From contig NZ_JBQHTM010000007.1 in assembly GCF_052065695.1 (NCBI RefSeq), positions 39,788 to 103,787 on the forward strand: a stretch of 64,000 nucleotides of DNA, in the 5' to 3' direction. The notes beneath the pieces were generated by a model. It had not been told where the DNA came from, ran no database searches, and saw only the letters and a program-made list of their open reading frames with translations. This stretch comes from Intestinimonas sp052065695. GTDB lineage: Bacteria > Bacillota > Clostridia > Oscillospirales > Oscillospiraceae. Positions 1 through 7,542 of this stretch are shown piece by piece (position 1 is the stretch's first letter; each line of letters opens with the position of its first letter). The translations under genes and the position numbers were made by a program.

Positions 1-42
1 AATACGAACTTTTTCACGTACTACGGGCGTATAACGCCCCTT
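1..42 (-). promoter_or_regulatory. Truncated S-layer-type 5-prime leader of an off-window gene
   Basis: Read on the minus strand, these bases match the first part of the leaders of the two large SLH genes (26858-26947 and 33815-33905), including the small hairpin GGGCGT/ACGCCC and the block GAAAAAGTTCGTATT. I infer that a third SLH/S-layer gene on the minus strand begins just left of the window. No sigma-A promoter is visible between this leader and the hairpin at 52-98. Confidence 0.65.
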
Positions 43-51
43 ACACCGTAA

Positions 52-98
52 AAAACGGGCAGTCTTTTCCACAAAATGTGGAAAAGACTGCCCGTTTT
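52..98 (-). terminator. Long hairpin facing the off-window S-layer leader
   Basis: Perfect inverted repeat with 22-bp arms and a 3-nt loop, followed on the minus strand by a run of six T. It would stop transcription coming from the right before it reached the leader at 1-42. The arms meet as TTTTCCACA and TGTGGAAAA. The same hairpin is at 33757-33803. Confidence 0.7.
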
Positions 99-234
99 GA
101 TGAAAAAAGTTCCCTTGGTAGCATCTTGGTAGCATTTTATTTCAGCCGTTTTTTGAATCCCTTGCGCCCCAAGGGTTTGAGGCAATTTCTTGGTAGCATT
201 TTGGTAGCATGGAAAAAAATTCGGTGCATGGGCC

Positions 235-263
235 TTGACTTCAACGGCAAAAAGTGCTAAAGT
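235..263 (+). promoter_or_regulatory. Sigma-A promoter of the aromatic operon
   Basis: TTGACT at 235-240 and TAAAGT at 258-263 with a 17-bp spacer, 26 bp before the leader peptide start codon. It lies immediately right of the inverted repeat. Confidence 0.75.
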
Positions 264-288
264 ACCACAACAGAAGGAAGTGTGTCAC

Positions 289-384
289 ATGAAACGGTTC
301 CAGGGTCACGTCTATGGGTATTCCTACCGCTGCCGCTATGCTGGCAACGGCGTTTTGTCGTGCCCTGGATCTGGCCCGCTATGA
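289..384 (+). CDS. Tyr-rich leader peptide of the aromatic operon
   Basis: A 31-codon reading frame starts at an ATG placed 8 nt after a good ribosome binding site (AAGGAAG, 274-280), itself just behind a consensus promoter. Codons 9, 11, 13 and 17 are tyrosine and codon 4 is phenylalanine, so there are four Tyr codons within nine positions. The frame ends at TGA, about 18 nt before a strong intrinsic terminator. I infer a ribosome-stalling attenuation leader that senses charged tRNA-Tyr and controls the DAHP synthase/prephenate dehydrogenase operon. The RNA covering codons 13-17 could pair with the GGCAACGGCG segment just after it, and that segment could alternatively pair with the terminator 5-prime arm; this fold is inferred by eye. 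An overlapping longer frame (282-467) lacks a ribosome binding site and was not chosen. Confidence 0.65.
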   Translation: MKRFQGHVYGYSYRCRYAGNGVLSCPGSGPL

Positions 385-401
385 ATGTGTGTGGACATCA
401 C

Positions 402-437
402 AACGCGGCGGTCCCAACCGGGGCTGCCGCGTTTTTC
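402..437 (+). terminator. Attenuator terminator before aroF
   Basis: Stem AACGCGGC/GCCGCGTT, extended inward by further pairs including G-U, around an AACC loop and followed by a T run. It sits between the leader peptide and the DAHP synthase start, as expected of a transcription attenuator. Confidence 0.75.
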
Positions 438-469
438 TTATCCGTGCCGACAGAAAGGAAGGAATAAGT

Positions 470-1486
470 ATGGTCGTTATTATGAAGCCGGGCTTCTCCG
501 AGGAGCAGCTGGCATCCGCTATCCACGCCATGGAGGAGGGCGGCGTCAAGGTTATGGTCTCCAAGGGCTCTGAGACCACCATTTTGGGCGCTGAGGGAGA
601 TCCCTCCCACATCGATCAGGAAAAGCTCTCTCTGCTCCCCGGTGTGGAACGGGTCATGCGGGTCACCGAACCCTACAAGAAGGCCAACCGAAAATACCAC
701 CCCGAGGACACCGTCATTGACCTGGGCGGCGGCGCCCGGATTGGCGGCGAAAAGCTGGCCGTCATCGCCGGCCCCTGCTCCGTGGAGAGCGAGGAGCAGA
801 TCGTGGCCGTGGCCCAGGCCGTCAAGCAGAGCGGCGCCTCCGCCCTCCGGGGCGGCGCCTTCAAGCCACGCACCTCCCCCTACTCCTTCCAGGGCATGGG
901 CAACGACGGCATTCGCCTCCTCCAGGAGGCCCGTACCGCCACCGGATTGCCCATCGTCACCGAGATCATGTCCACCGACAATATCGAGATGTTCGAGATG
1001 TGTGTGGATGTCATCCAGGTGGGCGCCCGCAACATGCAGAACTTCGACCTCCTCAAGCAGCTGGGCCGCACCACCAAGCCCATCCTCCTCAAGCGGGGCC
1101 TCTCCTCCACCATCGAGGAGTGGCTCATGTCCGCCGAGTACATCATGGCCGGCGGCAACGACAAGGTCATCCTCTGCGAGCGGGGTATCCGCACCTTCGA
1201 GACCTTCACCCGCAACACCCTGGACCTCTCAGCTGTGCTGGCGGTCAAAAAGCTCTCCCACCTCCCCGTGGTGGTGGACCCCTCCCATGCCTGCGGCCAG
1301 GCCTGGATGGTGGAGCGCATGAGCCTGGCCGCCGTGGCCGCCGGCGCCGACGGCCTCATCATCGAGGTCCACAACGATCCCCCTCACGCCAAGTGCGACG
1401 GCGCCCAGTCCATCACCCCCGCCCAGTTCGACGGCCTTATGGGCAAGCTGCGCACCCTGGCCCCCTGCGTGGGCCGGACGATCTGA
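470..1486 (+). CDS. aroF: 3-deoxy-7-phosphoheptulonate (DAHP) synthase
   Basis: Catalyses the first step of the shikimate pathway, condensing phosphoenolpyruvate with erythrose 4-phosphate. The 338-residue protein has the layout of the type I-beta (AroF/AroA Bacillus/Thermotoga) class: a ferredoxin-like N-terminal regulatory domain (about 1-75) followed by a TIM barrel with the GPCS motif (101-104), an RGGAFKPRTSPYSFQG segment and the DPSHACG motif near the C-terminus. The ATG at 470 is chosen because AAAGGAAGG lies just upstream; an in-frame extension back to 314 runs through the attenuator and is not credible. It is the first full gene of the operon and is followed by tyrA. The N-terminal domain suggests feedback control by an aromatic amino acid, in line with the Tyr leader. 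Confidence 0.95.
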   Translation: MVVIMKPGFSEEQLASAIHAMEEGGVKVMVSKGSETTILGAEGDPSHIDQEKLSLLPGVERVMRVTEPYKKANRKYHPEDTVIDLGGGARIGGEKLAVIAGPCSVESEEQIVAVAQAVKQSGASALRGGAFKPRTSPYSFQGMGNDGIRLLQEARTATGLPIVTEIMSTDNIEMFEMCVDVIQVGARNMQNFDLLKQLGRTTKPILLKRGLSSTIEEWLMSAEYIMAGGNDKVILCERGIRTFETFTRNTLDLSAVLAVKKLSHLPVVVDPSHACGQAWMVERMSLAAVAAGADGLIIEVHNDPPHAKCDGAQSITPAQFDGLMGKLRTLAPCVGRTI

Positions 1487-1499
1487 GGAAGAAGGGACG

Positions 1500-1709
1500 A
1501 TGAAAAAACAGGTCGCCATTATCGTCCTGGGCCTCATTGGCGGCGCCCCACCGGACTGAAGTCCGGCGGGGGACCCCATTGGATATCATCTGCTCGGGGC
1601 AAATGAATTGCCCCGGCATCAAGGTTTTGCCGGTTCCGGCAAAACGCTTGGACGCGCCTGCGCGCGAATGAGCCGCCCGATTCGTTGCGGCTTTCAGGAG
1701 GTTTTTCCA
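1500..1709 (+). repeat. Tandem unit 1: duplicated tyrA head plus hairpin element
   Basis: Begins with a decayed copy of the tyrA start (M-K-K-Q-V-A-I-I-V-L-G-L-I-G-G), placed right after aroF with its own GAGGAAGAAGGG ribosome binding site, then runs into a hairpin-rich element of about 165 bp and stops translation at TGA. The element holds CCGGAC-TGAA-GTCCGG inside CCCC/GGGG, then CGGGGCAA/TTGCCCCG, then GTTTTGCCGG/CCGGCAAAAC, and ends with a strong Shine-Dalgarno (AGGAGG). Unit 2 repeats it nearly base for base. Confidence 0.9.
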
Positions 1710-1918
1710 ATGAATAAAACGATTGCCATCATTGGCCTGTGCCTCATTGGCGGCGCCCCACCGGACTGAAGTCTGGCGGGGACCCCATTGGATTTCATCT
1801 GCTCGGGGCAAATGAATTGCCCCGGCATCAAGGTTTTGTCGGTTCCGGCAAAACGCTTGGACGCGCATACGCGCGAAAGAGCCGCCCGATTTGCTGCGGC
1901 TTTTAGGAGGTTTTTCCA
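1710..1918 (+). repeat. Tandem unit 2: second tyrA head plus hairpin element
   Basis: A second 209-bp copy of the unit, starting with ATGAATAAAAC as in the real tyrA. The copied head reads M-N-K-T-I-A-I-I-G-L-C-L-I-G-G, where the dinucleotide-binding glycine has become cysteine, and it terminates after 19 codons. The ribosome binding site at its 3-prime end is the one used by the real tyrA at 1919. Confidence 0.9.
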
Positions 1919-2761
1919 ATGAATAAAACCATTGCCATTATTGGCCTGGGCCTCATTGGCGGCTCAATGGCCATGGCCCTCCGGGGCTTTGAGGACTTTG
2001 AGATCGTGGGGGTGGACAATTCCCCCGCCACCCTGGACTTTGCCGCCGCCCACAATGTGGCCGACCGCTTCACCGACGACGCCGGGGCGGTCATCGCCAC
2101 CGCCGATGTGGTCTTTCTCTGCCTCCACCCCGGCGCCATCGTGGACTTCCTCCAGACCCACCGGGGAGACTTCAAGCCTGGCAGCCTTGTCACCGACGTG
2201 TGTGGCATCAAGACCGCCATCGTGGACGCCGCCGCCGTACTACCCCACGAGGTGGATTTCATTGGCGGCCATCCCATGGCCGGCAAGGAGACCTCGGGTA
2301 TCTTCCACGCTGACGGAGATCTCTTCCGGGGTGCCCACTACATCCTCACCCCACGGCCCGGACACCGTCCCGAGCACCTGGACCTTCTCCGGCGTATCGC
2401 CGCCTACATCGGCTGTCGGGACGTAGTAGAGACCACCACCCAAAAACATGACGCCATCATCGCCTATACCAGCCAGGTCATGCATATCATGGCTGTGGCG
2501 GTGTGCGACGACCCCGACCTCTTCGAATGCAGGGGCTTTGAGGGCGGCTCCTTTCGGGATTGCACCCGGGTTGCCGCCCTGGATGTCCCCCTGTGGACCG
2601 AGCTCTTCTCCATGAATGCCTCCGCCCTCACCAAGGTCATCCGTAACCTGGAGGACAACCTGCGGGCCTACCGCCAGGTGCTGGAGCGGGGTGACACCGC
2701 CGCCCTCACCAAGAAACTGGCCTGGTCCGCCGACCGGAAACGGCACATGGATCTGGAGTGA
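1919..2761 (+). CDS. tyrA: Prephenate dehydrogenase
   Basis: NAD(P)-dependent oxidative decarboxylation of prephenate to 4-hydroxyphenylpyruvate, the committed step to tyrosine. The 280-residue protein begins with a Rossmann motif GLGLIGGS (9-16), has HPMAGKE (about 121-127), where the family places substrate-binding and catalytic residues, and a mostly helical C-terminal dimerisation half. There is no ACT domain, so feedback is expected on the operon or on DAHP synthase. Start: ATG 1919 behind AGGAGG. Two partial copies of this gene head lie upstream (1500 and 1710), each ruined by an inserted element, so the active start is the third copy in a row. Confidence 0.93.
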   Translation: MNKTIAIIGLGLIGGSMAMALRGFEDFEIVGVDNSPATLDFAAAHNVADRFTDDAGAVIATADVVFLCLHPGAIVDFLQTHRGDFKPGSLVTDVCGIKTAIVDAAAVLPHEVDFIGGHPMAGKETSGIFHADGDLFRGAHYILTPRPGHRPEHLDLLRRIAAYIGCRDVVETTTQKHDAIIAYTSQVMHIMAVAVCDDPDLFECRGFEGGSFRDCTRVAALDVPLWTELFSMNASALTKVIRNLEDNLRAYRQVLERGDTAALTKKLAWSADRKRHMDLE

Positions 2762-2789
2762 GCTTTTTTCTCATCTTGCCGGTGGTGCA

Positions 2790-2819
2790 TTGACTTCCCC
2801 ATGGGGGAGATGCTATATT
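2790..2819 (+). promoter_or_regulatory. Promoter of the AI-2E family gene
   Basis: TTGACT at 2790-2795 and TATATT at 2814-2819 with an 18-bp spacer, 41 bp before the chosen start codon. It separates this gene from the aro operon. Confidence 0.65.
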
Positions 2820-2860
2820 GGTGTCACCCAAATCATACGGATAAGGATGGAAATTCCTCC

Positions 2861-3985
2861 ATGGACAAAAAAATGTTCCGCAGCATCCTACTCCTCATCA
2901 CCTTCACCGTGGGGCTGGTTTTCGTGATCGTCAGGTTCGACGACCTCTGGCACATGGTCCGTCTGATCCTCTCCCAGCTGACCCCACTCTTTGCCGGCTT
3001 GGCCATTGCCTTTATTCTGTCGAGGCCCTGTGCCTTCTTCCGGCGGACGTTGGACCGTGGCCTGAAAGGCACACCTCTGACCGGTTTCAGCCTTCCTCTG
3101 GCTGTGGCCCTCTCCTATGTGCTTCTGATCGGCGTGGTTGCCGCCATCTTCGCCTTTGTCATTCCCCAGCTCACCAGCAGCGTGGGCCGCTTCGCCGCCA
3201 ACCTCAGCAGCTATCTGGCCCAGGTCCAAGTCTGGATCAACGACATCACGGCCTGGCTCCATCTGGAGGAGCTGGACCTCTCCCAGTTTGGTCAGACGCT
3301 GCGGGAATTCGTCAACAGCCTCTTCTCTGCCCTCTCCACCGCCGTCCCTCAGCTCCTCTCTCTCACCAGCGGACTGGTCTCCGTGGTGGTCACCATGGTG
3401 CTGGCTCTGGTCTTCTCCGTCTATATGCTCTCCGGCAAGGACACCCTCCTGGGACAGTGCCGCCGGGTCCTCAAGGCATACGCCCCTAAAAAGGTCTACA
3501 ATGTGGTGCTGGATGTAGCTTCCCTCACCGCCGATACCTTCAGCCGCTTTGTCAGTGGCCAAATCACAGAGGCATGTATTCTGGGTGGACTTACCTTCCT
3601 CGGCATGCTCATCCTGCGGCTGGACTACGCCCTCCTCATCGCTGTACTCATCGGCGTTTCCGCTCTGGTGCCCGTGGTGGGCGCCTATGTGGGTGCCATC
3701 ACCTCCGCCTTGCTGCTGGTCATGGTGGACCCCATCGACGCCCTCATCTTCCTCATCTTCCTGGTCTGCCTCCAGCAGATCGAGGGCAATGTCATCTACC
3801 CGCGAGTGGTGGGGACTTCCCTGGGACTCCCCGGCATCTGGGTCCTCACCGCCGTCACCGTGGGCGGCGGTCTCTTCGACCTGGCCGGCGTTCTCCTCAG
3901 CGTGCCGGTGGCCTCCATCCTCTACGCCCTGCTGAAGCGGGACGTGCGTAAGCGTCTGACCCGACAGGAAAAAAACAGCCAATGA
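2861..3985 (+). CDS. AI-2E family transporter (putative permease)
   Basis: A 374-residue polytopic membrane protein. It has two N-terminal hydrophobic segments, a long soluble region around residues 110-160, and a cluster of hydrophobic helices in the second half with the conserved tail found in the AI-2E/UPF0118 permease family. Members include quorum-signal exporters and Na+/H+ antiporters; the substrate here cannot be told. The start at 2861 has AAGGATGG upstream; a frame 60 nt longer would start inside the promoter. The gene stands alone between a promoter and a terminator. Confidence 0.85.
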   Translation: MDKKMFRSILLLITFTVGLVFVIVRFDDLWHMVRLILSQLTPLFAGLAIAFILSRPCAFFRRTLDRGLKGTPLTGFSLPLAVALSYVLLIGVVAAIFAFVIPQLTSSVGRFAANLSSYLAQVQVWINDITAWLHLEELDLSQFGQTLREFVNSLFSALSTAVPQLLSLTSGLVSVVVTMVLALVFSVYMLSGKDTLLGQCRRVLKAYAPKKVYNVVLDVASLTADTFSRFVSGQITEACILGGLTFLGMLILRLDYALLIAVLIGVSALVPVVGAYVGAITSALLLVMVDPIDALIFLIFLVCLQQIEGNVIYPRVVGTSLGLPGIWVLTAVTVGGGLFDLAGVLLSVPVASILYALLKRDVRKRLTRQEKNSQ

Positions 3986-3989
3986 AGCC

Positions 3990-4024
3990 AAAACGGCGTG
4001 CGGTTTTCCGCGCGCCGTTTTTCT
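3990..4024 (+). terminator. Intrinsic terminator after the AI-2E gene
   Basis: Stem AACGGCG-T-GCGG / CCGC-G-CGCCGTT with a TTTT loop, followed by T residues. Confidence 0.85.
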
Positions 4025-4096
4025 TAAAAAAATTCTGCCTTAGTGCAACCATACGGCTCCGTTTGTCGGGATATAGGGCAGAAGGGAGGATTATAT

Positions 4097-4657
4097 ATGG
4101 AGGACAAGGCCATCGTTGCGCTCTACTGGCAGCGGAACCAGGAGGCCATCCGGGTCACCCAGGGAAAGTATGGAGCCTATCTCAGCAAGATCGCCTGGCA
4201 AATCCTTTACGACCGGGAGGAGGGCGAGGAGTGCGTCAACGACACCTATCTCAAGGCGTGGAACTCTATGCCCATCCAGCGGCCGACGGTGCTCTCCACC
4301 TACCTGGGGAAGATCGTCCGGGGCTGCGCCATCGACCGCTTCCGCCACAGGCACCGGCAGAAGCGCCAGGCGTCGGAGTACGCCCTCTCCCTGGAAGAAT
4401 TGGCCGAATGCCTCTCCGACGGGGACGCCACCCAGGAGGCGGTGGACCTCCACCTGCTGGGGGAGGCCATCGACACCTACCTCCGTACCCTTCCTCCCCC
4501 GGCCCGCCGGGCTTTCGTGGCCCGGTACTACTACATGGACCCCATCCGGGCGGTGGCGGTCGACCAGGGCCTGGGCCTGTCCCAAGCCAAGAGCCTTCTC
4601 CACCGGACTCGACTGGGGCTGCGGGAGCACCTGCGAAGGGAGGGGTTTTCGGTATGA
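4097..4657 (+). CDS. ECF-type RNA polymerase sigma factor
   Basis: A 186-residue sigma-70 family protein. Region 2 covers about residues 25-90 (Y-L-S-K-I-A-W-Q-I-L then E-E-C-V-N-D-T-Y-L-K-A-W, a typical ECF sequence) and region 4 lies near the C-terminus (G-L-S-Q-A-K-S-L-L-H-R-T-R helix-turn-helix). The start at 4097 has GGGAGG upstream and removes an unlikely 18-residue extension. Its stop overlaps the start of the next gene (ATGA), so the two are translationally coupled, as in sigma/anti-sigma pairs. The inducing signal is unknown. Confidence 0.88.
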   Translation: MEDKAIVALYWQRNQEAIRVTQGKYGAYLSKIAWQILYDREEGEECVNDTYLKAWNSMPIQRPTVLSTYLGKIVRGCAIDRFRHRHRQKRQASEYALSLEELAECLSDGDATQEAVDLHLLGEAIDTYLRTLPPPARRAFVARYYYMDPIRAVAVDQGLGLSQAKSLLHRTRLGLREHLRREGFSV

Positions 4658-5880
4658 AGCGGGAGGACATCAGTGACGCCATGGCCTACATCGGCGACGA
4701 CCTCCTGGAGGAGACGGACGCCGTTCGGGGTGCCGGAGGTGTGAGACGGAACCATTGGAAGGGCTTGGCCGCCCTGGCGGCCTGCGCCGGGGTGGTGCTC
4801 TTCGGGGCAATCCGCTGGGGCGGCGGTCCGGCGGAGCCGGTCCCCACCCCGGCGGCGGAGACCACCGCCCCGGTGGCAGAGACTACGGCTCCGATAGAGA
4901 CAGAGCAGACCACCGCCGCCCCCGTCCCCACGGTGGACGGCCTGCCCATGCTCACCATTGAGCTGGGGGAGACGGGCATGGGCTTTGAGGGCTACATGGC
5001 CTACGACATCTCCCAGCTGGTCAGCGGCAACCCCTGGACGGAGGAGGCCGGGCTCACCATCCTGCCCGTGTACACAAATCCGCTGGAGCTGGATGAATAC
5101 GGACAGCCGGTGGGGGACCGGGCAGCCATGGAGGCCGCCCTGGAGGAGGCGGCCGGCCGCCTGGGCCTGGAGGGGGCGGAGATCGAGGAGACTGACTGGG
5201 GGGCGCTGACCATCCGGGGGGAGGGGCTCACCCTGGATGTGACCAGCATCCTGCCCGTCACCCTGGAGTTCGAGCCCCCGCGCCCCCTGCCGGAGGGATA
5301 TGACTTTGGCTACCACGCCCCCTGTGACGCTATGGAGGCGGCGGGAGAATACCTGATGGAGACCTACGATACCCTGCTGGACATGGAAACGCCCACCCTC
5401 AGCCTCTGGGGCGGCGACTACAACATCTACCGGGAGCAGGGGTATCAGATCGAAGTCTACGAAGGGGTGGGGGACCTCACCAACCAGCTGGTGGGCTATC
5501 ACTTCCGCCGGGTGGCCTTCTACCCGGACGAGGAGGGGCGGCTGTGGATGATCCGGTTTTACCAGGCCGACCTCTCCCAGAAGCTTGGGGACTACCCCAT
5601 CATCACAGTGGAGGAGGCGCAGGCGCTGCTGGGAGAGGGCCACTACATCACCAGCGTGCCCTATGAGCTGCCGGGGCTGGAGTACGTGGAGAAGGTGGAG
5701 CTGGTCTACCGGAACGGGGCGCTGGAGGGCTGCTGGATGCCCTACTACCGCTTCTACGTCCGGCTTCCGGAGGAGACGGAGGAGGACGGCCTCCAGACCT
5801 TCGGGGCCTACTATGTGCCGGCGGTGGAGGGACGTTTCCTCACCAATCTGCCGGTGTGGGACGGCTCCTTCGACACCTGA
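4654..5880 (+). CDS. Putative membrane-anchored anti-sigma factor
   Basis: A 408-residue protein with a short acidic cytoplasmic N-terminus (M-K-R-E-D-I-S-D-A-M then G-D-D-L-L-E-E), one transmembrane segment around 35-51, a Pro/Thr/Glu-rich linker (about 57-90) and a large extracytoplasmic domain with no sequence family I recognise. The N-terminal pattern and the 4-bp overlap with the sigma factor gene support an anti-sigma role, with the outer domain sensing an envelope signal. The true start is ATG 4654, although the frame stays open far upstream. Confidence 0.7.
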   Translation: MKREDISDAMAYIGDDLLEETDAVRGAGGVRRNHWKGLAALAACAGVVLFGAIRWGGGPAEPVPTPAAETTAPVAETTAPIETEQTTAAPVPTVDGLPMLTIELGETGMGFEGYMAYDISQLVSGNPWTEEAGLTILPVYTNPLELDEYGQPVGDRAAMEAALEEAAGRLGLEGAEIEETDWGALTIRGEGLTLDVTSILPVTLEFEPPRPLPEGYDFGYHAPCDAMEAAGEYLMETYDTLLDMETPTLSLWGGDYNIYREQGYQIEVYEGVGDLTNQLVGYHFRRVAFYPDEEGRLWMIRFYQADLSQKLGDYPIITVEEAQALLGEGHYITSVPYELPGLEYVEKVELVYRNGALEGCWMPYYRFYVRLPEETEEDGLQTFGAYYVPAVEGRFLTNLPVWDGSFDT

Positions 5881-5885
5881 ACAGC

Positions 5886-5924
5886 AAAAGGGCGGGCGGA
5901 CCTGTTGGGTCCGCCCGCTCTTTT
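5886..5924. terminator. Bidirectional terminator between the sigma operon and spmB
   Basis: AAAAGGGCGGGCGGACC / GGGTCCGCCCGCTCTTTT hairpin with T (or A) runs on both sides. It can end both the sigma/anti-sigma operon and the convergent spmAB operon. Confidence 0.85.
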
Positions 5925-5925
5925 G

Positions 5926-6450
5926 TCATGTGGGGAAAAAGAGCCGCACCGCCCAGGACGCCGAGACGAAGCCGGCCAGGTCGGCGCACAGGGCAGCGGG
6001 GACGGCGTACCGGGTCTTTTTGATGCCGGCGGCGCTGAAGTAGACGGCCACGGTGTAGAAGGTGGTCTCGGTGGAGCCCAGCATCACCGCCGCTGTCCGG
6101 CCCACGGTGGAGTCGGGGCCATAGGTACGGATGAGGTCGGCCCCCACCCCCAGGGCGGCGCTGCCACTTACGGGACGCACCAGCAAAAGGGCTACGGTCT
6201 CCGGGGGGATGCCCAGGTTTTCCAGCACCGGGGCCAGAAGCCCCGCCAGCAGCTCCAAGGCTCCCGAAGCCCGGAGCATCCACACCGCCGTCAGCAGGGC
6301 GATGAGGGCGGGGACGATGCGGATAAGGACCCCCAGGCCGTCGGCGGCCCCGGTGAGAAGGGCGTCATACACGTCCACCCGGCGCCACAGGCCCAGCAGG
6401 GCCGCCCCCGCCAGCAGAAGGGGGACGGTGAGTTCAAGCACATCCATCAT
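5926..6450 (-). CDS. spmB: Spore maturation protein B
   Basis: A 174-residue polytopic membrane protein of the nucleoside-recognition (Gate) family; SpmA and SpmB are needed for spore-core dehydration in Bacillus and Clostridium. It has several hydrophobic segments, a V-R-P-V-S-G-S-A-A-L-G motif near residues 90-100 and G-S-T-E-T-T-F-Y-T shortly after, both typical of SpmB. The ATG at 6450 overlaps the spmA stop (TGATG), giving tight coupling; a longer in-frame start inside spmA is not needed. Confidence 0.93.
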   Translation of the reverse strand: MMDVLELTVPLLLAGAALLGLWRRVDVYDALLTGAADGLGVLIRIVPALIALLTAVWMLRASGALELLAGLLAPVLENLGIPPETVALLLVRPVSGSAALGVGADLIRTYGPDSTVGRTAAVMLGSTETTFYTVAVYFSAAGIKKTRYAVPAALCADLAGFVSASWAVRLFFPT

Positions 6451-7028
6451 CAGTCCCTCCACAGCCGCGCGAAAAGCCGGGCGGCCAGGATACCCGCCGT
6501 CACCGATAGGGCCGAGGCCAGCCACACTGCCGGCAGGATGTCAAAGGGGGCGGTACTTCCCGCCCCCGCCCGCACCGCCGCCACTGTGGTGGGGATGAGC
6601 TGGATGGAGGCAGTGTTGCACACCACCAGCATGCACAGGGCGTCGGAGGCCACCCCCGGCGAGCGGCGGCTCATGCGGCGGGCGGCATCCAACCCTAAGG
6701 GGGTGGCAGCGTTCCCCAGACCCAGCAGGTTGGCCGACACATTGGCCGAGATGGCGTCCATCACGCCGCTGTCCCGGGCGAAGTCCGGGTAGAGCCGGCT
6801 CAATACCGGCCGCAGCAGCCGGGAGAGACACCCCATGGCTCCTGTCCGACGCAGCACCTCCATGACCCCCATCCACAGACACAGCGCTCCCGCCATCCCC
6901 AGACACAGCTCCACCCCGGCGGAGGCACCCTCCATGGCGGCGGAGGCCACCTCCGAACCCCGACCGGTGGCCAGCGCACACACCAGCGAAACGGCCACCA
7001 TCCCCGTCCAGATTCCAGACATCCCCAT
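6450..7028 (-). CDS. spmA: Spore maturation protein A
   Basis: A 192-residue polytopic membrane protein, the partner of SpmB. Visible SpmA features are the N-V-S-A-N-L-L-G-L-G-N-A-A-T-P-L-G-L motif in the middle and C-N-T-A-S-I-Q-L-I-P-T-T further on. The ATG at 7028 is preferred to a TTG at 7034 because the purine-rich AGGGGGGC lies 6-7 nt upstream. It is first in a two-gene operon with spmB. In Bacillus this operon is read in the mother cell by sigma-E; I could not identify a sigma-E promoter here. Confidence 0.93.
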   Translation of the reverse strand: MGMSGIWTGMVAVSLVCALATGRGSEVASAAMEGASAGVELCLGMAGALCLWMGVMEVLRRTGAMGCLSRLLRPVLSRLYPDFARDSGVMDAISANVSANLLGLGNAATPLGLDAARRMSRRSPGVASDALCMLVVCNTASIQLIPTTVAAVRAGAGSTAPFDILPAVWLASALSVTAGILAARLFARLWRD

Positions 7029-7139
7029 TTTCAAGCCCCCCTATCACTCAGAAATCTATGCCAGAATGGGCTAAAACATATCCGAGACCCACCATTTTCG
7101 TAAGATAGACATATTTTTACACTGATTTCCATATTCTGA

Positions 7140-7167
7140 TTGACTTTTCTATACGACATGTTATAAT
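7140..7167 (+). promoter_or_regulatory. Promoter of the AbrB-family gene
   Basis: TTGACT at 7140-7145 and a perfect TATAAT at 7162-7167 with a 16-bp spacer. It lies in the divergent region between spmA and the regulator. Confidence 0.8.
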
Positions 7168-7237
7168 ACATGACAGATATTGGTCCGGAAACGCGCTTAT
7201 GCGCCGCCATTATCTGGGAAGGAGCTAAAACAGAACT

Positions 7238-7480
7238 ATGAAATCAACCGGGATCGTACGGAAAGTTGACGAATTGGGACGGATCGTGCTCCCTATTGAG
7301 CTGCGCCGCACCCTCGACATTGCAGAAAAGGACTCCCTGGAGATCTACGTGGATGGGGCCTCCATTGTCCTAAAAAAGTACCAGCCTGCCTGTATTTTCT
7401 GTGATGATGCCAAAGATGTTATCAATTTTAAGGGGAAGAATGTATGCCCCAACTGCATTCGCGAGCTCATGAATAAATGA
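7238..7480 (+). CDS. AbrB/SpoVT-family transition-state regulator
   Basis: An 80-residue DNA-binding protein. Residues 1-50 match the AbrB swapped-hairpin domain (M-K-S-T-G-I-V-R-K-V-D-E-L-G-R-I-V-L-P, then E-L-R-R-T-L). The C-terminal part has two CxxC pairs (C-I-F-C and C-P-N-C), suggesting a small zinc ribbon. Family members repress stationary-phase and sporulation genes or, as SpoVT, act in the forespore. The position beside spmAB fits a sporulation-linked role, but the target genes are unknown. GGAAGGAGC upstream supports the start. Confidence 0.9.
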   Translation: MKSTGIVRKVDELGRIVLPIELRRTLDIAEKDSLEIYVDGASIVLKKYQPACIFCDDAKDVINFKGKNVCPNCIRELMNK

Positions 7481-7504
7481 ATTCGGTGTCCCTTTCCTGT
7501 GGAC

Positions 7505-7542
7505 AAAAAATCCGGAGTGGCGGCTGCCGCTCCGGATTTTTT
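7505..7542 (+). terminator. Terminator after the AbrB-family gene
   Basis: AAAAATCCGGAG and CTCCGGATTTTTT arms around a short GC-rich inner stem. Confidence 0.85.

Larger units (their letters stand above)
1..211. repeat. Left copy of a 210-bp inverted repeat
   Basis: This stretch is the reverse complement of 33646-33854 with only scattered mismatches. It holds, in order, the start of an S-layer-type leader, a 22-bp-arm hairpin, and four copies of TTGGTAGCAT in two tandem pairs around a short hairpin (CCCTTG...CAAGGG). The match stops just before the aro promoter. The repeat may continue to the left of the window. Confidence 0.9.

Noticed and set aside
78..260. 60-codon frame inside the left inverted repeat, with two L-G-S-I-L-V-A strings
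   Set aside because: The repeated peptide only reflects the GGTAGCAT iterons; there is no ribosome binding site, and the frame runs through the aro promoter.
1437..1919. 160-codon minus-strand frame across the tyrA repeats
   Set aside because: It translates the hairpin elements twice (the peptide repeats itself) and is not preserved as a protein in the gpmI copy.
3982..4653. N-terminal extension of the anti-sigma-like frame back to 3982
   Set aside because: This part is the shadow of the sigma factor gene; the ATG at 4654 gives the usual 4-bp overlap.
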